A program made the position numbers and the translations under genes. 64,000 nt of DNA from Adiantum capillus-veneris (Eukaryota; Streptophyta; Polypodiopsida; Polypodiales; Pteridaceae), in the NCBI GenBank assembly GCA_014529385.2, contig CM043963.1, forward strand, positions 6,361,501-6,425,500, in the 5' to 3' direction. This document shows, in pieces, positions 36,192 through 47,494 of this stretch (position 1 is the first letter of the stretch; every line of letters begins with the position of its first letter). Below the pieces are notes generated by a model. That model worked only from the letters and a program-made list of their open reading frames with translations. It was not told where the DNA came from and searched no databases.

Positions 36192-36200
<9 letters not shown>
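35941..36200 (+). repeat. second copy of the LINE 3' end
   Basis: CGAGAGAGTGAGTACTACACACTAC.. to GACGATAATAGAACTATC repeats 35042-35300 with under ten differences, including the end of the ORF. It is followed by its own CTAT/CT tract. It is either a separate, strongly truncated insertion or a tandem duplication across the microsatellite. Confidence 0.93.
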
Positions 36201-36225
<25 letters not shown>

Positions 36226-36249
36226 CTCTCTCTCTCTCTATTTCCCTAT

Positions 36250-36304
<55 letters not shown>

Positions 36305-36352
36305 CTATATCTATATATATATCACTCTCTATCTCTCTATTTCTCTCTCTAC

Positions 36353-36394
<42 letters not shown>

Positions 36395-36471
36395 CACTCT
36401 CTATCTCTCTATTTTCTCTCTCTCTCTACTTCCCTATCTCTCTCTCTATCTATCTCTATCTCTCTATTTCC

Positions 36472-36507
<36 letters not shown>

Positions 36508-36584
36508 TTCTCTATTTCCCTCTCTCTCTATCTCTCTTTCTCTATTTCCCTCTCTCTCTCTCTCTGTTTAATTTCCTACACATA

Positions 36585-36639
<55 letters not shown>

Positions 36640-36661
36640 CACACACACACACACAATGTAG

Positions 36662-36693
<32 letters not shown>
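36195..36693 (+). repeat. (CTAT)n, (CT)n, (AT)n, (AC)n and (GA)n microsatellites
   Basis: Continuation of the LINE-tail microsatellite to about 36565, then (CT)n 36583-36635, a short AC tract 36640-36655 and (GA)n 36665-36693. Confidence 0.96.
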
Positions 36694-36696
<3 letters not shown>

Positions 36697-36996
36697 CATG
36701 GGAGGGGATAACAATACTTGCGCTGTTGGTTTCCAAGAAGGCTAGATCTGTGCGCGCGCTGGCAGGCAAAAATGATTGCTTGCATGTGGATTTGGTTTTT
36801 TCCCCCAAATTTTTTTCGACGATTTACGCGTCAATATACGCGTGGAAATGCACGCCTTTTGACAGGCATTGCCACGTGTATTACCACGTATGTATCGACA
36901 CATATATCGATGCGGGGTATGCCCGTCGAAATGTGCGTGGAAAGGTATGGTGCGTCAAAATATTGCGCGTCGAAAAGCGCGTAATATGTTGTAGTG
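36694..36996 (+). mobile_element. one end of a second CACTA-type element
   Basis: Ends with TTGTAGTG at 36989-36996, i.e. CACTACAACATATTACGCGC on the minus strand, followed at once by TAT and repeat P. The 200 bases before it are rich in ACGCGT/GCGTCGA motifs in both orientations, like a CACTA subterminal region. The matching other terminus was not found, so the element is truncated or very diverged. Its left limit is a guess. Confidence 0.6.
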
Positions 36997-38071
36997 TATG
37001 GAGGTGATTAACATTTTGACGAATAGGTGTATGCCATGTGTGGAAGAATGGTGGGTGTGTAAGAGATGTGTAAGAGTGGTCAAAGGATGCATTTCCCCCC
37101 CCCCCAAAAAAAAAGGAGGTGGAAAACTTTATGATTTTTGGCCTTCCATAACACCCACATATGATCTCCGATTTAAGCAGATATCATAGATTTGCAATCT
37201 ACGCGTCGAGCTCTTTCCATAGATATGCTACATGATATGGTTTTACCCGATTTTAAATTGCATTTTGGGAGAAAACTTTGAAAATAAACTAGCCATTTTT
37301 CCTGTTTGAATTCAAAATTTGTCCTTTGATTACTTTCATAATACTAAAGGTTTGACTTCCTTAAATTACCAAATAAAGAGGCCCTCCTAGACCCCATTCT
37401 CTTCTTAATGAGTATTTCATCAAGCTACGCAACCAAATATGCCGCCAAAAATTTCCTGATTTTTCCTTAAGTGCCATCATCAAAAGTAAAAAACAGTAAA
37501 TATCGGGTAATGAAAAACCCCTTTTACTTTAAAGAAGAGCATGTACCTACAGTTGAATAATGAACAGCGCCGGCGAAAAAACCAGTAATAGTATCATAGT
37601 AATGCTCCCAAAAAAAACACCTTTACCATGTAATGCCAGTCATAGCCGACCACTGTAGTGGTGCTTACCAGGTTGAAGAACGAGGAACAACCCCTTTGTA
37701 ATGCTTTTTAATGTCAAAATGAGCCAACCAAACAGAGATCCAACCACTTATACCATGCCATACTAAGTATAGTCGTCCTCCCAACTATTTAAGTACATCG
37801 TTTGCTAACTACATGCATTTTTATGAAACAACGCTCTACCATTTAATTAAAAAATGACAGAAACGAGATTATTGATGCTAATCTTAGTGACCAACCTGAG
37901 TTGGTTGAGTTGTAAGCTCCATGCTTGGTGCAACAGAGGTGAAACAACAGACAGTCCTCACTCTTTATGCAAGTAAAACACACGCAAAGCTCAGTGAGGG
38001 GTAGAATGCGTCCTCGCCTCTTTATATAGAAGAAGGACAACTACCGTCACTCATGGCTAATTGCTTGCAGT
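36997..38071 (+). repeat. repeat P, copy B, part 1
   Basis: Matches 3935-5010 of copy A. Contains a short C run (37097-37105). No gene. It ends at GCAGT, one side of the 5-bp target duplication of element B. Confidence 0.9.
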
Positions 38072-39123
38072 TGTGAGGTCCCCACCCCGCCGTATCAAAC
38101 GGCGGATCTGATGGTGAACCTGGTGGCCACTAGATCTATAACGAAAGCAAACAAAGTGGTTCAGGGTTCAACTAGCGGACGATCTCTCATCACAAAGTGA
38201 GTTGAGTTCAAGCCTACTAGTAATGAGATCTAGCTCCACCTCGCAGGGGAAGCGTACTTAACCTATCTAGCGATCCTAAGACCCACCTTCCAAGAGGAGA
38301 GAAATCCCAAGTGCCTTTTTCCCCATGTTTCAGAGGCACGTACACTTGAGACTTTGCCGCTCTAGGGGAAATTAGTATTAGTAGTATCGATTTAAACACT
38401 ATGGGGACAGAGAGTTCTTGACTAATCGGGACCACCCTTCTCATAGGCATTGGCAACCTGAGCCAAGCCCCCCACTTTCCACCCCACACTCACACTTCCT
38501 TGTGTGTCCTAATTACTACCACAATGATTGTTCAACATAAACATTCCTTGATTAGATTCCGAATCACAATGTTCGTTAAGACAGCCCTTCAATCAGTATT
38601 GCAAAGCGGCACCAAGACAGTAATCTAGTAAAAATTCTACTCAAACTTATTCATTAAAGTTCCAATGTTCTGGAGGTACAACATCCCTTCTCCAGCGAGA
38701 GTTTACTCCTCCCGTTGTCGCCTAGCTGCCCATACAACTAGGTATGTCCACCGCATAGAAAGCACGACATGGACATTCCCACCGCTTAACCAGCAGATGT
38801 GGGTATCCACCGCTTAACCAGCAGACGTGGATTCAAGAGCCCTTAACCACGAACTCTGCCCCGTGTGATCAGGAGGGGGTTCATGACTAATTCAACATTG
38901 GAAATAGAATGAACATGTAGAGCTAAATTTTCCCTAGCAGACATTCTTTCCTATTGCAAGCAGTATATCCATCAATCATTTCTTTCCTACTTTAAACTTA
39001 AATGTACAATGAGTTCAAATGCCGAGATTTCCGTCGGATTTCTCCAACATGTTTGGGGATATGTTCTTTCCTAGCTAAACGTGTGCAATGTTAATTAAAC
39101 AACTGAATAAAATTGTGACCTAC

Positions 39124-39264
39124 CTCTTCCATTTCTTTGTCAATGGCTCGTGAGATGGCTGGTGCTTGTTCGTCTGTGGGAGCTTTTCCTTTTCCATTCT
39201 CATTGCTCGTTCCCGCCTCGCGGTCGTGGGCACCACCGAAGCGAGTTCTCTTAACCGGGGCCAT
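39124..39264 (-). CDS. first-exon-like coding segment of element B
   Basis: ATG at 39264 (MAPVKRTRFG..), 47 codons, ending at a splice donor GAAGAG|GTAGGT in phase 0. It contains GAHDREAGTSN, matching GANDHEAGTSN in element A. A TATA-like TATTTAAA (plus 39491-39502) and a GA/GT tract (39422-39486) lie upstream, placing the microsatellite in the probable leader. No downstream exon was found before the element end 1.05 kb away. The function is unknown; the peptide is basic, then polar. Confidence 0.5.
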
Positions 39265-39421
39265 TTTATACTCACTACTTAAACATGAAGAAAAGAACGT
39301 GATTAGGGGCTGAAAATGCTCTCGATTTTTTGATCCAAATGAGTTCTCAAGACGAGAATTCGGCAGCACTTCCCTCCTTGCTTCTTCTTCAAAAACTGTG
39401 TGCCGGCAGCACCTCCCCAAG

Positions 39422-39437
39422 GTGTGTGTGTGTAGGT

Positions 39438-39486
<49 letters not shown>
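39422..39486. repeat. (GT)n/(GA)n microsatellite
   Basis: GT tract interrupted once (39422-39461), then GA (39462-39486), inside element B between TATA-like sequence and ATG. Confidence 0.95.
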
Positions 39487-39487
<1 letters not shown>

Positions 39488-40142
39488 AAACCTTTAAATA
39501 GGCTCCTCCAAGCTGAAAATCGACCGGCCTTGCTATTTGCATCTGAGTGAGCACTCACATCGTGCATGGCAAGTCTAGTTACTTACCCACCAAGTGTCCA
39601 GTTAGCTAGTTTAACTGGCTCTCACACTCACTCTCAAGCTTGGAAACTCTACCACAACTCCCACAGGGTGCCCCCTAGCTGCTAAAGCTGGCTCTGAGTG
39701 GCCTGGAACCTGTTCCCACACAGTCTCGAGCCCCGGTGCCTCCCCGCACAACTTTAGGAAAAATTGGTTTTAGGCTAAAACGGCCCATACGAGTCAAAAT
39801 TTAATGCCGTAAACTATACTAAGCTCTAACTAAGGTGCACTGGTCCGAGTACCTGCCATATTTAGCAGCCCTCGGGGTCCAAAAATGCATTTTTTTCAAA
39901 TTCGGGGTACGGGTGCAGTTTTTCGAGACAGTCAAAACTAAATGGGTCGGGTGACCAAAAACTTACTATTTTTGAAAACTTTTCTCAAAAATTATTTTAA
40001 TTCACATTTTGAAGCTTTATAACATTCTAAACATCAGGGCACTGTGACAGAATTTGGAAAACTACTAAAAATAGTAACTTTTTCCATTATGTTCATTCCA
40101 TGGTACAATGGTGCTCTTTTTGGTCAGGTTAGAGACCTTACA

Positions 40143-40474
40143 GTAGCGTATATTGAGTAGATCGATCTCCCCCTAGGGAAATGTGAAAGAGTAGTTTCCT
40201 GCAATGTCATCTGGCACAATAGATTACCCCAAACGCCTCACAGCATGGTAAATGACAGTAGTAAGTAATTAGTTTACTCACTCCTTGTAACCATCATACC
40301 CTTCTAAGGATCCTATCCCATATCTAGCAACACAAAGTTCTGGGTCCCCTTAAATAGAACCCGGAGTGTGGACAAGCAATGGCATAATACACCTTAATCT
40401 GATGCTTAAAAAAGACTGCCATCAAGTGGTGGAATGTGTGTGTGTGTGTGTGTGTGAGTGTCTCTGTGTGTGTG
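40143..40474 (+). repeat. repeat P, copy B, part 2
   Basis: Matches about 5008-5320 of copy A. It ends in a GT tract into which the 19-kb element inserted. Confidence 0.9.
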
Positions 40475-41407
40475 TGTTGAGCCAGCAGAGGATCACACCC
40501 GCATTTTTGCTCACACCCATCATTTTGTAACCATTGATTGTAATAAATGTCTTTCCGACATTAATTTTGATTTGAGCCATTCATTAAGTAACGGGACTCA
40601 ATTGAGTTTCCAGCTTGTAATTCCGACGTAATTTCACCTTCTGATGTAAATAATTAGAGATGTTCTCACCTCCAAGGCTGAGGTATATAAGCCAAAGTTT
40701 TGTAACCTAAAGGGGATTCAATTATTAATCAAAGTGAGTTTTTGAGTGCCGTGACTGTGTCTGAGAGAGAGAGAGAGAGAGTCTTATTTCCTTGCTACGC
40801 GAGCTACGGAGCCGCCATTGGAGAAGCGACACCGCCATTGTGTTAGCAACGGCGAGAGCTACGCACTGATACCAAGAGTGCGCGCTATCGGCTTCTACGT
40901 GTGGTAAGTTCCTACGAGCTTCGGTGTGAGTTTTCTTCCAACTCGTGTGTCGGAATAGAGTGTGCAGCATATCTATAGAACCACAACGAGTAGAGCTACA
41001 CATTAGTACCATCGGGGTCAAGTTTCGGTCACCTGTATTTTTCGGCCTGTCTTCATACGCGTTTACCGCACGGAGTGGTTATAGGTTGATTTTGCAGTTC
41101 AAGTCTTTAGGGTGTTGTTCTTACCTAGTGTATAGACTTCCCCTTGAGTTTGAGATCGATTCAATGATTCTAGATCCTGTTTCGTATAGCATTCGTTCGT
41201 AGTACGGATTTCAGTCACTTGCGTGTTTTAGAACTTAGATTTGATTTCCTTAGTAGTGATTGTCATTAGAAGGTCGAGTAGGTGATTTGACACCCACCTA
41301 GTTGTTTCCATGCGCCTGCGGGTCAAGCTTCGTCCTCGTCTGACAAATTCTGTTGTTGGTTGAGTTCTCGCGATTTAGCTTCCGCTAGCGGCGTAACCGC
41401 CTTAACA
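40475..41407 (+). repeat. 5' LTR of the 19-kb gypsy element
   Basis: 933 bp, TGTTGAGCC to CTTAACA. Contains a TATA box (TATATAA) at 40684-40690, probably the element promoter, and a short GA tract. Confidence 0.96.
40684..40690 (+). promoter_or_regulatory. LTR TATA box
   Basis: TATATAA in AGGTATATAAGCC, conserved at 58771-58777 in the 3' LTR. Confidence 0.65.
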
Positions 41408-41409
41408 TT

Positions 41410-41427
41410 TGGCGCCGTTGCCGGGGA
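41410..41427 (+). other. primer binding site, tRNA-Asp type
   Basis: TGGCGCCGTTGCCGGGGA, two bases after the LTR, is complementary to the 3' end of plant tRNA-Asp (..CCCCGGCAACGGCGCCA). Confidence 0.9.
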
Positions 41428-41947
41428 CGAGAGCCCTAAGTAGGTGACCTTAGACTAATCCTACGAGGTGAGTCGTATAAACTACTTTGTATACTTTAGT
41501 TAGAAAAGATCTAGGAGTGGTGGACTCCGAAGGTCTCGAGAGATACTAGGAAGTGGGATATTCCTGGGTCTTCCGTGTTGACAGTATTTTTAGTTTAGCT
41601 TAGATTAGATTGTTTTTGATGGTGTTTAAGTGGTTCTTGACATAAAAAGCATTTGCTACTCCTTGTGTGGTAGTAAATCTCTTTATATTTTCAATTGCAA
41701 AAAATCCATTTTATGATTAGAAGTAGCTTAGGTAGGGCCTGATTTGATCCTGATCTAGAGCTATCAATTGGTGTTCTATTTGCTTGATGTGTTTGATTGC
41801 ATGTTAGATCACTGAAAAAGTCGCTTTGATAGTGAAATATGCAATAAACAAAGTTCAGAAAAATTTTCTGTGTAACTAATTGTTGCTGAGCACTTAAAAG
41901 AGCTATTGGAAGAGTTCTGTGCTGAAAAACTGGAAATCTGCAACTTT

Positions 41948-42669
41948 AGACATCATACGCGTATGATGTCTTAGGACCTAAACAGAGACTAAAATTGAAA
42001 ATTTGACATTGCCAGAGTGTTTAGAAGGGGGGTTTTACCCTAAGATCAACTTAAAACAAGAGCATTAACACTCAAAGAAACCCAAAAAAGACAAGTCGGA
42101 GTCCAAGAAACGCAAAGAATAGAAAATTTTGGATTCAGATCTTGTTTTTACATTCAAACCTGACAAAAACACTTGAAACTCAATTATAAACATTGGAGAA
42201 GGCTTAAAACCAAAAATAGTCAAAATCTGGGACAAAAGACATCATACGCGTATAATGTCTTTTGGCACTTCCACTGCTTATTTTTGAAATCTGACCTGAC
42301 AAGATTGTTACAAACACTGTTGGAAGCATAAATATCAAGTTTGGACCCAAATTGATGAAAAAGACATCATACGCGTATGATGTCTTTGACCTAATTTTGG
42401 ACATATTTTGATACTTTGCTAACACAGATCCATTGTAATAGCTGTCTAGAGGTTATATTTCAAGTTTCATACCATTTGGATCACAATTGACCCAAAAAAC
42501 AAGTCAAAAGCGGGAAATTGCCAAGAAAAGCCTGAACTAGCCATAACTTGCTCAAACAGAGTTCAAACTGAATTTTGTGAGTGAACAGAGCATAAAGGGG
42601 CCACTGGGAGTGAGCATAACCAAAATAGTCAAAATCTGTGAAAAAAGACATCATACGCATATAATGTCT
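41948..42669 (+). repeat. palindrome cluster 1 (4 copies of a 24-bp palindrome)
   Basis: Copies at 41948-41971, 42237-42260, 42362-42385 and 42646-42669. The half-site is AGACATCATACG followed by its reverse complement. The first and third are perfect, the others have one or two changes. Each follows an A-rich stretch. Spacings are 289, 125 and 284. The DNA between the copies is only weakly similar. The region 41428-42800 has no other feature and is the untranslated leader. Confidence 0.95.
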
Positions 42670-42837
42670 TTTTCAGCATAACAGTAACAAAATTCTCACT
42701 TGATGAAACAGAAGTTGCCCAACTGACAAGATTAAACAATTGACCAATTATCAGTCAGTTTGGATCAATTCTGACCACAAAAACTTGGGGAAAACAAATT
42801 GCCGAGACGGAAAAGCTACAGTCCTTTAGGGGAATTG

Positions 42838-43581
42838 ATGAATTTGAGATCGGGCAGGAATCTCCGGAATAATCAACCAAAACAAGGGGAACCAGCAAGT
42901 GTCATATCAACCGAGGGAAGTGTAAACCAAAGTTGGGTGCAACCATTAGAGCCGATCTTTGAAGGAAGTGTTTCTGATACTTCTTCGGAGAGATCTTACG
43001 AGATTTTCACCGAAAACTTGGAACACTTGAACCTGAACAACAGAGAAAATATGGCAGCAGGATCATCAAACCCTTCCGCCACCATGAAGCTATTGTTCAT
43101 AAAATACCAGTACGACAATGAGCAAGGTGCCAAGATCTACAAAGATGGAATGGACCGCTATTGTGTAAAGATAGAAGATAGACCTAGTGAGTTCAAGGAC
43201 TTAGTGCCTGTGAGCTATAGCGGAGATAGATATCTAGATGACGAGGGTACCATGTACTTGGTAGTCCTAAACCCTAACATTGTGGACAAGTGGGGATTGA
43301 TGGGCACCAAAGCCAGAATAGATGAAGAACTCGAGGAGAAAGCACCAATAATGAACTTCCCTAATGCGAGGTTAAGAAGAGAGAATGAAACTATAAGGAT
43401 CAACACTGATAACATCTATGTGGGGCTGTACAAATATAATAATGGGGAGCAAGATCTCTATTATAGATGTGAAGAACCCTACACCGGAGAGTTGACAGAC
43501 AAAAAAAGACTCTATGTCTTTACCTACACAGAGGGATCGGAAGTGAAAATTGCCGCTTACGATAAGTATGGCAGGCAATAA
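42838..43581 (+). CDS. extra ORF upstream of gag
   Basis: The frame opens after a stop at 42772, and the first ATG is at 42838 (MNLRSGRNLRNN), about 247 residues to TAA at 43579. It is polar and acidic, with a compact C-terminal half (WGLMGTKARIDEELEEKAPIMNFPNARLR..YVGLYKYNNGEQDLYYRCEEPY). No known domain was recognised. The gag ORF follows in the same frame only two codons after the stop, so the two could have been one N-terminally extended gag, or readthrough could join them. Confidence 0.7.
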   Translation: MNLRSGRNLRNNQPKQGEPASVISTEGSVNQSWVQPLEPIFEGSVSDTSSERSYEIFTENLEHLNLNNRENMAAGSSNPSATMKLLFIKYQYDNEQGAKIYKDGMDRYCVKIEDRPSEFKDLVPVSYSGDRYLDDEGTMYLVVLNPNIVDKWGLMGTKARIDEELEEKAPIMNFPNARLRRENETIRINTDNIYVGLYKYNNGEQDLYYRCEEPYTGELTDKKRLYVFTYTEGSEVKIAAYDKYGRQ

Positions 43582-43587
43582 TCAACA

Positions 43588-45732
43588 ATGGGCAAGAAAG
43601 AATTAGAAGGATATACATACTTTGGGGGACCACTACATCAGTATTATGTTACTTCTAGCTCACATAGACCAGCACCAACAAATGGAGTGCAAAACTCAAT
43701 GACAACAGGAGGACAAAGAACTCAGGTTGCTAACTCTTTCAGTCAACCTTGGGACTCGAAGCTCGGACCAATGGGATCATTACATTCCAGAGAGTCAATG
43801 GAGACGAATCAAGGTAGTGCAGTTCCAATCCCCACCTATACCACTCCAGGTCCAAGGTTTGAAGTGGAACCATCACATTTACCTCCTAGTAGTAGATTCA
43901 GGGCAGAGGAACCGACAAGGGTAACCCATGAAGTCCATGATGCTAGAGAAAACTTTAGCCGAGACACAGGAGCAATGAGATTGGTAGCAGATCATAGACG
44001 TATGAGACCATCTCAAGTAGCCAAGTGTGTGCAAAAGAAGTATGGTGGTTCAGGAGATCCGTATGCACATGTGTCACTCTTTAAGCAAGTCTTAAGAGCT
44101 GAGCAGATAACAGATTTCCATACACAATACGAGGGATTTGGTCTTACTCTAGAAGGTACTGCATTGACATGGTTTCAACCAATGAACATTGGGGGATTCC
44201 ATGACATTGACCATTTGCTAAGAGAGTTTGCTGAGGAATTCTCAAAACGAGGGATTAAGCACAATACGGTCTCACAAATATATGCTTTTAAACAGAGAGA
44301 ACACGAAAAGGTGAAGGAAGCTTCACTTCGCTTCAAAAAATACATTGAGAGATGTCCAGTACGTGAACGACCACAAGATGACAGACTATCTGTTCTCTTT
44401 ATTGAGGGACTGAGGAACGACACTCTCAAGAAGGACTTGCACTTGAAAGCTTGTACAAGTTTCGAGCAAGTAACGAGAGAGGCATTGTACTTAGTGGATA
44501 ACTGTACGGTTTATGGAGAAGTGTCAGCGGATACAGATTCTGCATCCAGTAGCTCCTCCTCCGTAGCGAGCGAGACTACCACTAAAAAGAATGTTCAAAC
44601 AACAACCATGCCAAATGTAGAGCAAATGATAGAAGATGCTCTAAAAAGGATGGCACCATACCAAAAACCATTGCCAAAAACACTGAAATGGTGTGCTATT
44701 GAACAAAAATGGACAAACCATCCAACAGAGGAGTGCTATTACAACAAAGGGTATGTAAGGGAGCGCCAGTACGCACCTCCTGCTCTATTAGCACCACCTC
44801 AAGTACATCCAGTACCTCGATACCCAACGGGAAATGTACCTGGACCTATGGGGATAGAAAGACCGCAACCGGTATTGGGACAACAACCACCTTTACCAGG
44901 AGCAAGACCAGTGGGCATTAGATATGCACCAACCTTAGAGAATCAGGAAGAACAAGCCTTAGTGCCTGTTCAAACCTATTACGAAGAATCGGGTGCACAC
45001 ATGTCTCCGACAGTGTATTACCCACCAGAAGAACCAAAACAACCAGAACCATGGGGCATGATGGGGAATGTTGGAACACCAACAGTTACAAGTGCTTCTG
45101 ATGAAGAGAGATACAATTTGGACGCAAGAACCTTGATGTTCATAGCTCATGGAGGGTTAACAGGACAAAGACCATCCTATCCACAAAGGACGAATCAAGC
45201 GGGACCAAGACCAGCACTAGGACCCTGTTACAAGTGTGGAGGTGACCATCTGATGAATGTTTGCCCACATACGGAAATCATTAGAATTAACGCTTATTGC
45301 ACTGAGTGTGGGGTTACTCACTTCATTGAGGATTGTTCAAAGAATCCAAACAAAGTGCAAAAGACGACATTGAATATGCTAGAAACTATTCCTACCAGCA
45401 GTGGGTCTGAAAATGAAACTCTGATACCAACGCAAGTTGTTACTAGAGCTCAAGCTAAGAAAACCACTAGAGAACCTGAGAATGGAAAGTTAGCGACTGA
45501 CGTAGTTAGTCAAGGACCGCGGAGTCAGAAAAACACATGGAAAGCTAGAAAAGCACGCATGAAGTTGAGAAAAGAACGTGAAGACGCTATTCTAGCTGAG
45601 GAACTAAAGCAAACTAAAGCTAGATTAGAAAAACTTGAGAGTCAAAACGGGAAACGAGAGATGAGCCCGGAAAGAACGAAACAAAAGAGTATCAAAGAAA
45701 CAACGAGCTTAAGCTCGGGGGATCAGTGCTAG
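43588..45732 (+). CDS. gag polyprotein (714 aa)
   Basis: ATG at 43588. A retrotransposon gag (capsid) domain spans about residues 145-315 with KYGGSGDPYAHVSLFKQVL, GTALTWFQP and SLRFKKYIERC. A Pro-rich linker follows. Two zinc-knuckle-like motifs lie near residues 547-559 (CYKCGGDHLMNVC) and 570-582 (CTECGVTHFIEDC). Both have C-x2-C-x3-H-x4-C spacing, one residue shorter than the usual knuckle. The C-terminus is a charged coiled-coil-like stretch. It forms the virus-like particle and binds RNA. The protease ORF starts in another frame shortly after the stop. Confidence 0.92.
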   Translation: MGKKELEGYTYFGGPLHQYYVTSSSHRPAPTNGVQNSMTTGGQRTQVANSFSQPWDSKLGPMGSLHSRESMETNQGSAVPIPTYTTPGPRFEVEPSHLPPSSRFRAEEPTRVTHEVHDARENFSRDTGAMRLVADHRRMRPSQVAKCVQKKYGGSGDPYAHVSLFKQVLRAEQITDFHTQYEGFGLTLEGTALTWFQPMNIGGFHDIDHLLREFAEEFSKRGIKHNTVSQIYAFKQREHEKVKEASLRFKKYIERCPVRERPQDDRLSVLFIEGLRNDTLKKDLHLKACTSFEQVTREALYLVDNCTVYGEVSADTDSASSSSSSVASETTTKKNVQTTTMPNVEQMIEDALKRMAPYQKPLPKTLKWCAIEQKWTNHPTEECYYNKGYVRERQYAPPALLAPPQVHPVPRYPTGNVPGPMGIERPQPVLGQQPPLPGARPVGIRYAPTLENQEEQALVPVQTYYEESGAHMSPTVYYPPEEPKQPEPWGMMGNVGTPTVTSASDEERYNLDARTLMFIAHGGLTGQRPSYPQRTNQAGPRPALGPCYKCGGDHLMNVCPHTEIIRINAYCTECGVTHFIEDCSKNPNKVQKTTLNMLETIPTSSGSENETLIPTQVVTRAQAKKTTREPENGKLATDVVSQGPRSQKNTWKARKARMKLRKEREDAILAEELKQTKARLEKLESQNGKREMSPERTKQKSIKETTSLSSGDQC

Positions 45733-45763
45733 TCGACAAGTACACGAACCATTGGACGCACTG

Positions 45764-47494
45764 ATGAGAGCTTACGAAGCTAGGTTAAAGAACAACCAAA
45801 CACAAGAACAGAGGTGGATGACATACCCAAACGCGGAATTGGAAAAGCAGAGACTTGAAATGTGCCAGAGAATGATCGAGACTGCACAAGCCTTATTAGA
45901 ACCACCAAAAGAAACAATGAATTGTGGAAAGGAAAACCCAATTCAGCAAGAGACTATCGTTTCACGGGTAGCTGAAAAGACTCCCAGTGCACAAAAGCCT
46001 GAAAATACACAAAAGGATGACCGCATAGTATTGAACACAACCGATCAGGAGATAGAGAGTTTTCATCCAGTCATACAGAGGAGTTACGAAAGAGATGAGG
46101 ATTACAATGAATTTTGGAAACAAGTGAGAGAGGCAAACTTTGCAAACGAGCTAAGTTGCCAAGCTAATCAGACAAATTGGGAAAAGGACATCAGGAATCC
46201 TCCCATAGTGGAATTTGAGGCAGGATCTCAAGTGGACTTGGATCTGCAATCTTACTGGGGAGATGGGGGCTCTGTTAGAACAATGGAGAGCAAACCTCAT
46301 TCACTGAAAACCTTACCTTCATACTTAGGAGAGTATGAAGCAAAATCCGAGATTAGAGCACTTCCCTCACGAAAAATCTCATCAGAAAAAGTCATGGACT
46401 CGCAAGGATTGATAGAGATTTTGTCAACACCAGTGACATGCACTATCACTCTAGCTGAGCTTTTGAGGCTAAGACCACATATGTGGACCACTGTAGGAAA
46501 ATGCTTGGAGAAATTCGGGATAAAAGATCCAACATCGAGATTGCAAGAGAGCATTGAGGAGCTGAGCAAGCCACAAAAGAACGCTAAGCCTGTACCCTTA
46601 AACAAGGTCGGAGAGTATTGCGAAGGTGAAGAGGGGAATACAACCTTACCAGTTGAATTCCAAGGAGTGAACACAATGGCAATACTAGACAGCGGAGCTG
46701 GGGTAGCCATAGCTACAAAAGAAATCTGGAAAAAATGGGGGAAACCAGCAATAAGGAAGACTAGGTTGAAACTCCAATTAGCAGATGGACACATGGAGAA
46801 ACCTATGGGGTTATTAGAGAAAGTTGTAGTGACTTCTTGCGGCATTGAATACGAACATACTTTCGCTATTGTCGATTTTGGCAAGGAGAATAACTATGAT
46901 ATCATACTGGGAAGACCATTCATGAGACAGTTGAAAATGGTCCAGGATTGGGGCTACGATCACATATACCTGAGAAATATGGAAACCACTACACGTGTGA
47001 ACCTGAAAGACCATAGCTACAAAGATGTGAACCGAACACCGGTAGAGGAGTTTGATTCAGCTACTTTGGCGGGATCCGAATTTCCAGCTTGGTTAGGTAA
47101 ACCCAAGGAGTTATGGATGTGTGGAGCTTCGAAATGTGGAAGTCTGAAACGAGAAGAATGTGTTTTAGAAAGGGCTATCGAAGACGAAACTTATGTAGGA
47201 GAACCCTTTCCAGAGGACACGTTTGAACCATTAGAATGGACACACATTCTAGCAACCCTAGATGTTTGTGCAATTCCGGATGGTCCCACAACGAAATTTT
47301 GCGACAAGGACGGGTACGACGTGGTTCCGTATTTCATGTTGAGAACTGTCCTCAAAAAAGAAACTGAAAAGAACGATACACTGGAAAAGAAGATGAAGAA
47401 GAGGTGTTTCACGACATTCCCGATCATCCTGAGTGGGGAAATGAAGCAGACAACGAGTCAACGGACAATTCAAGCGGAAATGAAGAAACTATAA
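45764..47494 (+). CDS. protease ORF of the gypsy element
   Basis: The open frame runs from before 45752, with the first ATG at 45764 (MRAYEARLKNN). The N-terminal 300 residues are a charged linker. The aspartic protease follows with active site ILDSGAGVAIA near residue 314, and YDIILGRPFMRQL near 385. The frame overlaps the RT frame by about 90 bases, and an EDEEEVFHDI-type reading in the other frame near 47385 indicates a frame change between them. Expression would need frameshifting if this is not decay. Confidence 0.85.
   Translation: MRAYEARLKNNQTQEQRWMTYPNAELEKQRLEMCQRMIETAQALLEPPKETMNCGKENPIQQETIVSRVAEKTPSAQKPENTQKDDRIVLNTTDQEIESFHPVIQRSYERDEDYNEFWKQVREANFANELSCQANQTNWEKDIRNPPIVEFEAGSQVDLDLQSYWGDGGSVRTMESKPHSLKTLPSYLGEYEAKSEIRALPSRKISSEKVMDSQGLIEILSTPVTCTITLAELLRLRPHMWTTVGKCLEKFGIKDPTSRLQESIEELSKPQKNAKPVPLNKVGEYCEGEEGNTTLPVEFQGVNTMAILDSGAGVAIATKEIWKKWGKPAIRKTRLKLQLADGHMEKPMGLLEKVVVTSCGIEYEHTFAIVDFGKENNYDIILGRPFMRQLKMVQDWGYDHIYLRNMETTTRVNLKDHSYKDVNRTPVEEFDSATLAGSEFPAWLGKPKELWMCGASKCGSLKREECVLERAIEDETYVGEPFPEDTFEPLEWTHILATLDVCAIPDGPTTKFCDKDGYDVVPYFMLRTVLKKETEKNDTLEKKMKKRCFTTFPIILSGEMKQTTSQRTIQAEMKKL

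Larger units (their letters stand above)
38072..40142 (-). mobile_element. TG..CA-bounded element B, 2.07 kb, relative of element A
   Basis: On the plus strand it starts TGTGAGGTCCCC and ends AGAGACCTTACA, the same terminal sequences as element A in inverted orientation. Flanks are GCAGT and GTAGC. The uninterrupted site in copy A reads GCAGC, so a 5-bp GCAGC duplication with one C-to-T change on each side explains them. It carries a promoter-like sequence, a GT/GA tract and a 47-codon first-exon-like segment on the minus strand. It has no gag-pol or transposase. Solo LTR or nonautonomous inverted-repeat element are the alternatives. Confidence 0.82.
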
